Shown here piece after piece: positions 8,576-16,627 of a stretch of 64,000 nucleotides of DNA (positions within the stretch are counted from its first letter, which is position 1; every line of letters starts with the position of its first letter). Made by a program: the position numbers and the translations under genes. The DNA comes from Membranihabitans marinus (lineage in GTDB: Bacteria; Bacteroidota; Bacteroidia; Chitinophagales; Saprospiraceae): contig NZ_JAJQYA010000004.1 in assembly GCF_021729155.1 (NCBI RefSeq), forward strand, positions 124,001 through 188,000, given 5' to 3'. The notes beneath the pieces were generated by a model that saw only the letters and a list, made by a program, of their open reading frames with translations, was not told the origin of the DNA and did not search any database.

Positions 8576-10144
8576 GTGGAAATACTTATTTTTATTCTAA
8601 TCTCCTATCTATTGCTATGTTTTAGTCTTCAGAAATTATTTGTCAAAGCGGGTAAAGACGGTAAATTGGCTTGGATCCCAGGAGTTAACTTTGGACATTG
8701 GTCAGCATTAACTGGTCGTTCTAAACACTTTGCGTGGTGGATGCTATTTCCTATCGTCAACTTTTTCATCTACGCTACCCTCGCTATAGATTTGGCAAGG
8801 TCCTTTGGAAAGACAAGTTTTTGGGATGCCTTTCTATCTGTGGTTTACACTCCATTGTCCTATTTTTTAATCGATAGAAGTAATGCAACCTATAAAGGCC
8901 CTGTAGCCAAATTAGAAAAAGAGTACAACGCACAAATAGCTGAGGCAAAAAGCGCTGGAGACAATTTAAAAGTACAGCGCCTAATCGCCAAGAATCCCTA
9001 TCGAAAAAGTCCGACCAGAGAATGGGTAGACTCACTGATATTTGCAGTGTTTGCTGCAGCCTTTATTCGAATGTTTCTCATTGAAGCCTATATTATTCCT
9101 ACCTCATCGATGGAAGGCTCACTGAAAGTTGGGGATTTTCTATTTGTTTCCAAGGTACATTACGGTATCCGTACACCGATGACGGTAGCCATGGTTCCAC
9201 TTTTACACAATAGAATTGGATTTTTCAATAGTGAATCATATTTAGAAAAACCCAGTCTCCCCTATTACAGATTGCCAAAAATAACGCCTGTTAAAAGGTT
9301 CGACAATATGGTATTCAATTATCCTGAAGGTGATTCTGTAGTACTTACTCCAGGTAGAACATTCAGCGTATACGATTTACGACGCAGAGGGATGTTGAAT
9401 CAAGTTCCTCCCTCAGATATAATATCGCGACCGATGGACAAGATGGATCACTATATCAAAAGAACCATCGGACTTCCCGGAGAAACACTGCAAATTAAAA
9501 AAGGGCAAGTATTTATCGATGAACAAGCCATTGACCTCCCCGAAATGGCTCAATTTACTTATAAAATTACTTCAACTCAAGGACCAATTAATACCAATAC
9601 CTTAGATAAAATTGGGGTAGATATTCACGACAATCAACAAGCAAATGAAGGGTATTACAATTTGAGTGCCAACGAAGTAGAAGCCATTAAACAAATGGGC
9701 AATGACATAACTGTAGAATATATAGAACCCAGTCATATGGACAACTATCTATATCCCCACGATGAAGAACATTTCCCCAATTGGACTTTCGACAATTTCG
9801 GTCCTATACATATTCCAGCTAAGGGAGAGACCATAGAACTCAGCCCTGAAAATCTGTCCATGTATGGTCGCGTCATCAGTGTGTATGAAGGTCACGACTT
9901 AAAAATCACACCCAATGGGATATATATCGATGGCGAAATCCAAACTAGTTATCAATTTAAATACGACTATTACTGGCTTATGGGAGACAATCGTCACAAC
10001 TCTGAAGATTCTAGAGTTTGGGGTTTTGTACCCGAAACCCATATAGTTGGCAAGCCATTGTTTATATGGATGTCATTAAAAAACAGCAGATTAGCTGACG
10101 GTATTCGATGGTCGAGAATTTTTCAATCCGCCAATAAAAAATAA
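8576..10144 (+). CDS. lepB: Signal peptidase I with N-terminal DUF5684-like membrane domain
   Basis: Cleaves signal peptides from exported proteins at the outer face of the inner membrane. At 522 aa it is far longer than the E. coli enzyme (324 aa). Residues ~1-100 form a hydrophobic domain with several membrane segments (MEILIFILISYLLLCFSLQK; WWMLFPIVNFFIYATLAI) resembling DUF5684, common in Bacteroidota signal peptidases. A further membrane segment (~152-175) precedes the catalytic site IPTSSMEG with Ser178. The general base lies in HYIKRTIGLPGE (Lys295), and the MGDNRHNSEDSRVWGFV box is intact near the C-terminus. A long insertion (~305-420) separates the last two boxes. The start is GTG; no ATG fits the hydrophobic N-terminus. 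Two exported-protein genes follow at 3 and 10 nt, suggesting one transcript. Confidence 0.95.
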   Translation: MEILIFILISYLLLCFSLQKLFVKAGKDGKLAWIPGVNFGHWSALTGRSKHFAWWMLFPIVNFFIYATLAIDLARSFGKTSFWDAFLSVVYTPLSYFLIDRSNATYKGPVAKLEKEYNAQIAEAKSAGDNLKVQRLIAKNPYRKSPTREWVDSLIFAVFAAAFIRMFLIEAYIIPTSSMEGSLKVGDFLFVSKVHYGIRTPMTVAMVPLLHNRIGFFNSESYLEKPSLPYYRLPKITPVKRFDNMVFNYPEGDSVVLTPGRTFSVYDLRRRGMLNQVPPSDIISRPMDKMDHYIKRTIGLPGETLQIKKGQVFIDEQAIDLPEMAQFTYKITSTQGPINTNTLDKIGVDIHDNQQANEGYYNLSANEVEAIKQMGNDITVEYIEPSHMDNYLYPHDEEHFPNWTFDNFGPIHIPAKGETIELSPENLSMYGRVISVYEGHDLKITPNGIYIDGEIQTSYQFKYDYYWLMGDNRHNSEDSRVWGFVPETHIVGKPLFIWMSLKNSRLADGIRWSRIFQSANKK

Positions 10145-10147
10145 TTT

Positions 10148-11020
10148 ATGTCAATAGTTCGAATTATTGGTTTATTCCTTTTTTTCCTACCACCTATATT
10201 GATCTGGTCACAAGATCAATCACAGGCTTATATTATAAAATATGACCTCCCTATGCAAGATGGGTTAACCGATATCTCTGAAATTAAATGGCTTACTGGA
10301 TTTAATAAAGAAGGTTACAATAACCAACCTTTCGTCGAGGGTTCAAAGATTTATTTGACCACTTCATCCGACAATGGGACCATGGATGTAATCGCCCTTA
10401 ACCCAACATCGAAAACCTCTGAAGAAATTATATCTACCAGGGATTATTCAGAATTTTCTACATCTGTCTATCAGGGTCAACTCTATTTTGTAAGACAGAG
10501 TCTAAGCGATCATCAACAAGGGATATGGAGAAAATCCAATACTGAGGTAGAGAACATAAGTTACCACTCCAATGTGGCCTATTATCGCATAATAAATCAA
10601 AACGAAGTAGCTATTATATTAATAGAAGATCAAAAATTGAATTTATACATCTATAATCTTCAAACTGAAACGGAGACACTTGTTTCGAAATCTGTGGGTA
10701 GAGGTCTTGAAATTGGACAGAATAGTGAAATATATTTTATTCATAAATACAATGACAGGGACTGGTATATTAAAAAATACGATCCAGAAACCCAGAGAAC
10801 CTCTATCGTTCAAAAAACTCTGCCTACCAGTGAGGACTTTTGTCTTGACATTGAAGACCAAAAAATATGGATGGCCCAAGGTTCATTTATTTATTATATG
10901 AATTTACAAGGCACAGAAAACAGATGGAAACCTGGATTTGATCTATCAAATTTTTCAATAAATAATATAAAAAGGATAGCCAAATACAATAAAAATCAAA
11001 TGGTCATCATTAATCATTAA
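10148..11020 (+). CDS. Exported protein of unknown function, propeller-like
   Basis: A 290-aa protein with an N-terminal signal peptide (IVRIIGLFLFFLPPILIWSQ, cleavage expected near residue 22). The rest is a succession of short beta-strands with repeated patterns such as FVEGSKIYLTTS, YQGQLYFVRQS and GQNSEIYFIHK, resembling the blades of a TolB/WD40-like propeller, though no canonical repeat motif is present. It starts 3 nt after lepB and ends 10 nt before the subtilase gene, so it is probably co-transcribed with both. Its role, for example binding the neighbouring protease or a cell-surface ligand, cannot be read from sequence. Confidence 0.75.
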   Translation: MSIVRIIGLFLFFLPPILIWSQDQSQAYIIKYDLPMQDGLTDISEIKWLTGFNKEGYNNQPFVEGSKIYLTTSSDNGTMDVIALNPTSKTSEEIISTRDYSEFSTSVYQGQLYFVRQSLSDHQQGIWRKSNTEVENISYHSNVAYYRIINQNEVAIILIEDQKLNLYIYNLQTETETLVSKSVGRGLEIGQNSEIYFIHKYNDRDWYIKKYDPETQRTSIVQKTLPTSEDFCLDIEDQKIWMAQGSFIYYMNLQGTENRWKPGFDLSNFSINNIKRIAKYNKNQMVIINH

Positions 11021-11030
11021 ACATCAATTT

Positions 11031-12644
11031 GTGAAGCTATTGAAACCATTACTATTTCTATTTATCGTCTTTTCTATTCCTCTTTCAGCCCAAACATGGG
11101 AGGGTTATTTATTTACCCTGAGTCCAGGCCATAATATCAATGAGGTAGAATCCTATTTACAAAAAAAGAATATTAATATACGCCCCCAACTGATAGCCAA
11201 TAGTATTCGCGCCTATCATTTGGACTCCGGGGAATTGAGTCTTCGTAAAAAATCTGACTCTACAATTGAAACAATATTATCTGAATGTTCTGTAATAGAT
11301 CAATGGCAACGAAACTACCGAATGTCTAATCGAAAAGTAACTCCTAATGATGCCAAATACGATGAGCAATGGTATTTAGAGAAAATCAAAATGCCAGATG
11401 CTTGGGAATTTACCACTGGTGAAATAAACTCTACCCAGCACCACCCCGTCATTGGGGTAATTGAAGCTGGAGTTACCACGACTCAACCAGAATTTGAAGG
11501 AATTTTTTACATCAATCCTCATGAAATCATTAATAATGGCATAGATGACGACCAGAATGGATGGATCGATGATATATCTGGATGGAATTTCAACGCCAAT
11601 ATACCACAACACGCCATTGACTACAGCTATCACGGTGATGCCGTCATCGGAGTAATGGCTGCCAAATCCAATAACAATACAGGCATCGCTGGTATAAATT
11701 GGGATCCGCAGATTATGTTGGTGTCACTGGAAGATAGGGCTACCAATGCATTAACCATTCAAGCCTACGAATATTTGTACCAAGCTCGTAAAAGATTTAA
11801 TGAAACCAATGGTCAACAAGGAGCCTTTGTAGTGGTTTCTAACAGTTCATTTGGAGAAGAAGGTCTGTTTGCTAGCGATGTACCCTTATTTTGTGAAATG
11901 TACAATAAAATGGGTTCTGTAGGGATTTTAAGTGTCGGAGCCACTACCAACAGTGAATCCAATGTGGACAATTTTGGTGATATTCCCAGTGATTGTCCGT
12001 CAGATCAATTGGTCATCGTAACATCAATAGACCAGACAGAAGATATAAGAGGTGGATTTGGAAAGATAAATGTCGACTTAGGAGCACCGGGAACAGAAAT
12101 TCCTACAGTCTACAAAGACGACGAATTTTTATTGGACGCAGGAACTTCTTTTTCTGCCCCTCAAGTTGCCGCCATCATTAGTTTGGCTTATAGTCTACCT
12201 CTGGATAGTTTACAGTCAGCTTATATGAATTCACCCATTGCGACTGCTGATGAGATCAAGGACTGCATACTCTCCACTGTCCAACCCTCAGCTGAATTAG
12301 AGCTGAGATCTTCTTCGGGTGGAATCTTAGATGCGGCTGCCTGCCTAGCATGTGTTAGTGAAAAATATAAAAGAGAAAGCAGTAGCAATGAATTAAAAAT
12401 CACTAATCTATATCCCAATGTCGCCAACGAATATTTAAAATTCACCTTTTCTGGTGGCAATAGTTCTGATAAAATAACCTATTCAGTAATTGATTATATT
12501 GGGAAAATTATCATTCAAGACGAATTGGGAACAGTGAACAACGACTATCAACAAATTGATATAAAAACACTTCCTGCAGGAGGATACTTTCTTCGAATTG
12601 AGCAGGGAAAATCACAAAGTAGTTGGAAATTTATTAAAATGTAA
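11031..12644 (+). CDS. Subtilase (S8) family secreted protein with T9SS sorting domain and Asp-to-Glu change in the triad
   Basis: A 537-aa secreted protein: signal peptide (~1-20), prodomain-like region (~25-100), subtilase domain (~120-440) and a type A T9SS C-terminal sorting domain (~455-537, starting ITNLYPNVANEYLKF and ending WKFIKM), so export by the type IX system to the surface is expected. In the subtilase core the Ser motif GTSFSAPQVAA (Ser373), the oxyanion Asn (SNSSFG, Asn271) and the His motif (YHGDAVIGVMAA, His201) are present. The first triad motif, normally VIDTG, reads VIEAGV, placing Glu145 where Asp is expected. The following NNGIDDDQNGWIDD insert is typical of Bacteroidota members. 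It may be a weak protease or a binding pseudo-enzyme. The start codon is GTG, 10 nt after the previous gene. Confidence 0.9.
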   Translation: MKLLKPLLFLFIVFSIPLSAQTWEGYLFTLSPGHNINEVESYLQKKNINIRPQLIANSIRAYHLDSGELSLRKKSDSTIETILSECSVIDQWQRNYRMSNRKVTPNDAKYDEQWYLEKIKMPDAWEFTTGEINSTQHHPVIGVIEAGVTTTQPEFEGIFYINPHEIINNGIDDDQNGWIDDISGWNFNANIPQHAIDYSYHGDAVIGVMAAKSNNNTGIAGINWDPQIMLVSLEDRATNALTIQAYEYLYQARKRFNETNGQQGAFVVVSNSSFGEEGLFASDVPLFCEMYNKMGSVGILSVGATTNSESNVDNFGDIPSDCPSDQLVIVTSIDQTEDIRGGFGKINVDLGAPGTEIPTVYKDDEFLLDAGTSFSAPQVAAIISLAYSLPLDSLQSAYMNSPIATADEIKDCILSTVQPSAELELRSSSGGILDAAACLACVSEKYKRESSSNELKITNLYPNVANEYLKFTFSGGNSSDKITYSVIDYIGKIIIQDELGTVNNDYQQIDIKTLPAGGYFLRIEQGKSQSSWKFIKM

Positions 12645-12697
12645 GCAGCTTACAGACAACTAATTCACTTAATTCTATAAAATTTAAAATATTTTAT

Positions 12698-12705
12698 TAT
12701 TTTTG
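12698..12705 (+). promoter_or_regulatory. Promoter -7 element for tRNA-Arg
   Basis: TATTTTTG matches TAnnTTTG and lies 33 nt upstream of the mature tRNA 5' end. It may also serve the rpmB-rpmG-DUF4295 genes. Confidence 0.5.
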
Positions 12706-12738
12706 CATCCGATTTCATAATCAGTTATGAAAAAGAAT

Positions 12739-12812
12739 GGCTTCGTAGCTTAACTGGATAGAGCACCTGACTACGAATCAGGAGGTTGCAGGTTCGAATC
12801 CTGCCGAGGTCA
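12739..12812 (+). tRNA. tRNA-Arg (anticodon ACG)
   Basis: A complete 74-nt cloverleaf. The acceptor stem is GGCTTCG with CGAGGTC (G-U pairs allowed), the anticodon arm CCTGA-CTACGAA-TCAGG gives anticodon ACG, and the T arm GCAGG-TTCGAAT-CCTGC is perfect. The discriminator base is A; no CCA is encoded. A34 would be deaminated to inosine to read CGU, CGC and CGA. Confidence 0.97.
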
Positions 12813-12856
12813 CTACGTAATATTTTGTTGCATTAATTATATTAAAATAAAGCGCT

Positions 12857-13105
12857 ATGTCTAAGGTATGTGAGTTGACTGGTAAAAGACCCATTGTAGG
12901 TAATAATGTGTCGCACTCAAATAGAAAAACAAAGAGACGTTTTTTGCCCAATCTAATAAAGAAGAAATTCTATATTCCTGAATTGGATAAAACAGTAACG
13001 CTCAAGGTGAGCACCAAGGCTTTGAGAACGATTGATAAATTGGGTCTCTATGCTTATTTGAAGAAACTACAGAAGCAAGGAAAAAGTATCCCGGTTAAAC
13101 TATAA
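12857..13105 (+). CDS. rpmB: 50S ribosomal protein L28
   Basis: Large-subunit protein bL28, 82 aa, normal length. The N-terminal CELTGKRP motif and the NVSHSNRKTKRRFLPN segment are diagnostic, followed by TLKVSTKALRTIDK. It is the first protein gene after tRNA-Arg and begins the cluster rpmB-rpmG-DUF4295-ftsY, an arrangement I know from Bacteroidota. Its own promoter is not obvious in the 44-nt gap, so co-transcription with the tRNA is possible. Confidence 0.97.
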   Translation: MSKVCELTGKRPIVGNNVSHSNRKTKRRFLPNLIKKKFYIPELDKTVTLKVSTKALRTIDKLGLYAYLKKLQKQGKSIPVKL

Positions 13106-13117
13106 ATGTAAAGCACT

Positions 13118-13306
13118 ATGGCAAAGAAATCAAAAGGTAATAGAATTCAGGTTATACTTGAATGTACAGAACATAAAGAATCGGGACAACCAGGAACTTC
13201 TCGATATGTAACACAAAAGAACAGAAAAAATACTCCTGAAAGATTGGAATTGAAGAAATATAATCCTATTTTGAGAAAATACACTGTTCACAGAGAAATT
13301 AAATAA
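13118..13306 (+). CDS. rpmG: 50S ribosomal protein L33
   Basis: Large-subunit protein bL33, 62 aa, slightly longer than the ~50-55 aa typical form. Signatures seen: [37 protein letters not shown] and the terminal YTVHREIK. It lacks the CxxC zinc pairs of the Zn-binding variant and is therefore the C-minus form. It starts 12 nt after rpmB and is followed 2 nt later by the DUF4295 gene. Confidence 0.97.
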   Translation: MAKKSKGNRIQVILECTEHKESGQPGTSRYVTQKNRKNTPERLELKKYNPILRKYTVHREIK

Positions 13307-13308
13307 CT

Positions 13309-13485
13309 ATGGCTAAGAAAGTTTCAAAAAACGCAAGGGTAGCTCAGAGAGCTGCAAATGCAGGGTCAGGAAGAGATCACGTAAAAGTGATCAAAAGTGT
13401 GAAAGATCCTGTTACAGGTAAATATTCATTCAAAGAAATGATTATTCACAAGGACAAAGCAAAAGAATTTTTTGCAAACAAATAA
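13309..13485 (+). CDS. Small basic DUF4295 protein, Bacteroidota ribosome-associated
   Basis: A 58-aa, strongly basic protein starting MAKKVSKNARVAQRAANAGS and ending KDKAKEFFANK. It begins 2 nt after the rpmG stop and ends 29 nt before the terminator, so it belongs to the ribosomal protein operon. DUF4295 proteins occupy this position across Bacteroidota. I recall that the Flavobacterium johnsoniae ribosome structure revealed an additional large-subunit protein called bL38; equating that with DUF4295 is a tentative link from memory. Composition and operon position make a structural ribosomal role likely. Confidence 0.9.
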   Translation: MAKKVSKNARVAQRAANAGSGRDHVKVIKSVKDPVTGKYSFKEMIIHKDKAKEFFANK

Positions 13486-13514
13486 TGAAACATAATACTG
13501 AATCATTATATTGA

Positions 13515-13541
13515 GGCTTTTCATACGAAAGGCCTTTTTTT
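13515..13541 (+). terminator. Terminator of the rpmB-rpmG-DUF4295 operon
   Basis: GGCTTTTC (13515-13522) pairs with GAAAGGCC (13527-13534) around an ATAC loop, including one G-T pair, and is followed by seven T residues. Confidence 0.88.
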
Positions 13542-13709
13542 ATGTATAGCAAATCGTAAAAACTGATATTTTTTCATCGGTTAAGCAACAATATATACTT
13601 AAAAACCTTTCTTTTTAGATGGACTTCTTCTGCAGTAATAGAATAGATATACCCAAGAAAAGTCACAAATTGATTATCACTTTGCCAAACGAATAATAAG
13701 CGATTAGAC

Positions 13710-14663
13710 ATGAGTTTTTTTAAAAAGTTTTTTACCAAAGAGAAAGAAGAAGATTTAGATAAAGGCCTAGAAAAGACAAAGTCCAATATATTTTCTAAGA
13801 TTACCAAAGCCGTCGCTGGAAAAAATACAGTGGATGAAAGTTTTTTAGATGAATTAGAAGAAATATTGGTCTCGGCTGATGTGGGATTAGATACTACGGT
13901 AAAGATTATCGAGAGATTGGAAGAACGAGTAGCGGTTGACAAATACATCAATACATCGGAATTAAATCAGATCTTAAAATCTGAAATCGTGCAATTGTTG
14001 TCGGAAAACAATACCGTTGATCTAGAAGACTATACTGTAGATAATAGTAAACCCCCATATGTTATCCTCGTAGTAGGAGTCAATGGTGTTGGTAAAACAA
14101 CGACCATCGGAAAACTCGCCCATCAATACAAAAAACAGGGTTATGACATTGTCTTAGGAGCTGCTGATACTTTTAGAGCTGCCGCAGTAGATCAATTAGA
14201 AATCTGGTCTAAACGTGTGGGATGCGATTTTTATTCTAAAGGAATGCACGCCGATCCTGCCGCTGTTGCTTATGAAACTGTGAACTACGCCATAGAACAC
14301 AAAAAAGATATAGCCATTATCGATACCGCTGGACGATTGCATACCAAAATCAATTTGATGAGGGAGCTATCTAAAATCAAACGTTCTGTCAGTAAAGCCA
14401 AAGGAGATGCCCCTCATGAAGTGTTGTTGGTATTGGATGCCTCTACCGGTCAGAACGCCTTCGAACAATGTTCAAAATTTTCAGAGGCTACCGAAGTCTC
14501 TGCCCTAGCTTTAACCAAATTAGATGGCACGGCCAAAGGCGGAGTGGTATTGGGGATTTCTGATCAATTTAAGATTCCTATTCAATACATCGGCGTAGGA
14601 GAAGGTATAGAACAACTCCAAATATTTAATAAAAAAGCATTTGTGGATTCTCTTTTTGGTTAG
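13710..14663 (+). CDS. ftsY: Signal recognition particle receptor FtsY
   Basis: GTPase that docks the SRP-ribosome complex at the inner membrane for co-translational insertion. It is 317 aa, with an acidic and basic N-terminal helix in place of the long acidic A domain of E. coli, followed by the four-helix N domain (~20-105) and the G domain. GTPase boxes visible: VVGVNGVGKTTTIGKLA (~122-138), GAADTFRAAAVDQL, IIDTAGRLHT, and LTKLDGTAKGG with GIGVEG-type closing loop (YIGVGEGIEQL). Its partner RNA, ffs, is encoded near 37 kb. It lies 168 nt beyond the upstream operon terminator, so it needs its own promoter, which I could not identify with confidence. Confidence 0.97.
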   Translation: MSFFKKFFTKEKEEDLDKGLEKTKSNIFSKITKAVAGKNTVDESFLDELEEILVSADVGLDTTVKIIERLEERVAVDKYINTSELNQILKSEIVQLLSENNTVDLEDYTVDNSKPPYVILVVGVNGVGKTTTIGKLAHQYKKQGYDIVLGAADTFRAAAVDQLEIWSKRVGCDFYSKGMHADPAAVAYETVNYAIEHKKDIAIIDTAGRLHTKINLMRELSKIKRSVSKAKGDAPHEVLLVLDASTGQNAFEQCSKFSEATEVSALALTKLDGTAKGGVVLGISDQFKIPIQYIGVGEGIEQLQIFNKKAFVDSLFG

Positions 14664-14722
14664 AACCGGTCTATTTTAAAACAGCTAACCCCCCATTTAA
14701 GCTGAAATCGACACATATTTTT

Positions 14723-14730
14723 TAATTTTG
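14723..14730 (+). promoter_or_regulatory. Possible promoter -7 element for dynamin-like gene
   Basis: TAATTTTG fits TAnnTTTG. It lies about 130 nt upstream of the start at 14860, so the leader would be long; no -33 TTTG is evident. Confidence 0.3.
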
Positions 14731-14859
14731 GTTTGCCTAATGAAGTTAAGGTCAAATTGAGTATTTTTATATTTGATAATTAAAATTAAAGAATACTGTG
14801 AATTTGTTACATTCATATTGTGAATTAAATTTCTTTATTGACTTTAATACCAAGTATAT

Positions 14860-16593
14860 ATGTCATCATTTACCAATCACCGTCTTCTCCCCTATTTTGA
14901 GCAAATCAATGCTTTGATTCCCCAATTGATCGATCAAGCCAAAATGGTCAATAATATAGAAACAGAGAACATAGTTCACGAATTGAGAATGCGAATGACT
15001 GAGCCTTTTCTCTTTGTCATTGTCGGAGAAGTCAAAGCGGGTAAGAGTAGTTTTGTCAATGCATTATTGGACAGTAAGACAGAGATTTGTGGAGTGGCTC
15101 CAGATCCAAAAACCGACACCATTCAACAGATTAAATACGGTGAGAAAATGGAAGAAATAGTGATCAATCCCTATTTAAAACAGATTTATCATCCAGCAGA
15201 AATTCTAAAAGAAATATCCATAGTTGATACCCCGGGTACAAATACCATAGTGGACAATCACCAAGAAATAACGGAACGTTTTGTCCCTATATCTGATTTA
15301 GTCGTCTTTGTATTTGAAGCCAAAAATCCCTATAGAAGGAGTGCATGGGCTTTTCTGGACTTTATCAACGAAGAATGGAAAAAGAAAGTCATATTTATCT
15401 TACAACAAAAAGATATTATGACTGAGGCTGATTTAAAGATCAACATTGAAGGAGTAATCAAGCAAGCCAAAGAAAAAAATGTAGAAGATCCCAAAGTATT
15501 TGCCGTATCTGCCCTACAAGAAATCAATGATAAAAAAGAAGAAAGTGGTTTTATACCGCTGCGAACTTATATCAATGACAATATAACTGGTGACCAAGTT
15601 CTGATATTAAAAATTGAGAACTTAATCACTTTAATATCTACCCTAAATAATAAAATAAATACGGGATTAGAAGCTCGCAAAGCTCAATATGAAAACGATT
15701 CACAATTTCGAAAAGAAATCCAAATTACTTTAGATGAACACGTAGTATCTACTGACAATCAAGTTCAAGTCCTTATTGACAACCTTTTAACAGGATATGA
15801 CAAAGCAACCCTAATCAGCGAGCGATCTCTTAAAGAAGGACTGTCATTTATGCGTTTAATTGGCAAATCATTTAAATCTATTTTCAATAAAAAAGAATCA
15901 CCTAAAGTTTGGTTGGAAGATATCCGCAATGAACTTGAATCAAATTTGAAAATTGAGATGACTGATCGATTACATGATGGGGTCAATGATTTGGCTGATA
16001 ATGTACAAAACATGGCAAAAGTTGTGGAACTGAAAATTCTTAAGAACAAGACCATCCTCAAGGATAATCATAGTTTATTTGGTCATATCGCAGAAAAAAG
16101 ACGATTAGTCATTGATGAATTAAAAACTTCATTTCAAAAATTCATAAAGGATACCGATAATTTTGGAGACAGAGATCTTATATCTCACGGCCAAGCCATC
16201 AGTCCAAGTATTGCTACTGGGAGTGGAATAGCGGTTATAGGAATTATTCTAACTGCTGTGACCAATGGAGCAGTATTCGATGTAACAGGAGGTCTTATAA
16301 CTACCGTAGGATTACTGTTTGCTGGGATTACTACAGGGATTAAAAGAAATAAAATATTAAAGCAATTCAATGCAGAAATCACATCCAGTCGACAACGTAT
16401 AAAGCAAGAGATTACCGATAAATTGACAGAATATATAGGCAATATTCGTTTAAAAATTGACGAACAATTTATTGATTTTGATCAATTATTGGAAACAGAA
16501 AGAAAAGAAATTGAGATGATGACGAATAATTATCAGCAAATAGATCACAATCTACAGTCGATTTCTAGTAACATTAAAAAACAGAAAAATTAA
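14860..16593 (+). CDS. Bacterial dynamin-like GTPase
   Basis: A 577-aa large GTPase of the dynamin superfamily. The P-loop is VGEVKAGKSSFVNALL (~55-70), with Ser-Ser-Phe after Lys as in bacterial dynamin-like proteins. Switch region T is in DPKTDT, the G3 box is DTPGTNTI (~122-129), and LQQKDIM provides the G4 position. A long helical stalk follows, then two hydrophobic segments near the end of the stalk (~447-495, GIAVIGIILTAVTNGAVFDV and GGLITTVGLLFAGITTGI) that would form the membrane paddle, and a C-terminal coiled coil. Such proteins remodel or repair membranes; specific roles are known for only a few members. It is a single copy with no partner dynamin gene beside it, whereas some bacterial systems use tandem pairs. 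Confidence 0.88.
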   Translation: MSSFTNHRLLPYFEQINALIPQLIDQAKMVNNIETENIVHELRMRMTEPFLFVIVGEVKAGKSSFVNALLDSKTEICGVAPDPKTDTIQQIKYGEKMEEIVINPYLKQIYHPAEILKEISIVDTPGTNTIVDNHQEITERFVPISDLVVFVFEAKNPYRRSAWAFLDFINEEWKKKVIFILQQKDIMTEADLKINIEGVIKQAKEKNVEDPKVFAVSALQEINDKKEESGFIPLRTYINDNITGDQVLILKIENLITLISTLNNKINTGLEARKAQYENDSQFRKEIQITLDEHVVSTDNQVQVLIDNLLTGYDKATLISERSLKEGLSFMRLIGKSFKSIFNKKESPKVWLEDIRNELESNLKIEMTDRLHDGVNDLADNVQNMAKVVELKILKNKTILKDNHSLFGHIAEKRRLVIDELKTSFQKFIKDTDNFGDRDLISHGQAISPSIATGSGIAVIGIILTAVTNGAVFDVTGGLITTVGLLFAGITTGIKRNKILKQFNAEITSSRQRIKQEITDKLTEYIGNIRLKIDEQFIDFDQLLETERKEIEMMTNNYQQIDHNLQSISSNIKKQKN

Positions 16594-16627
16594 CCCAGTA
16601 ATACCGAGTTTATATAGTCCTAGATGT

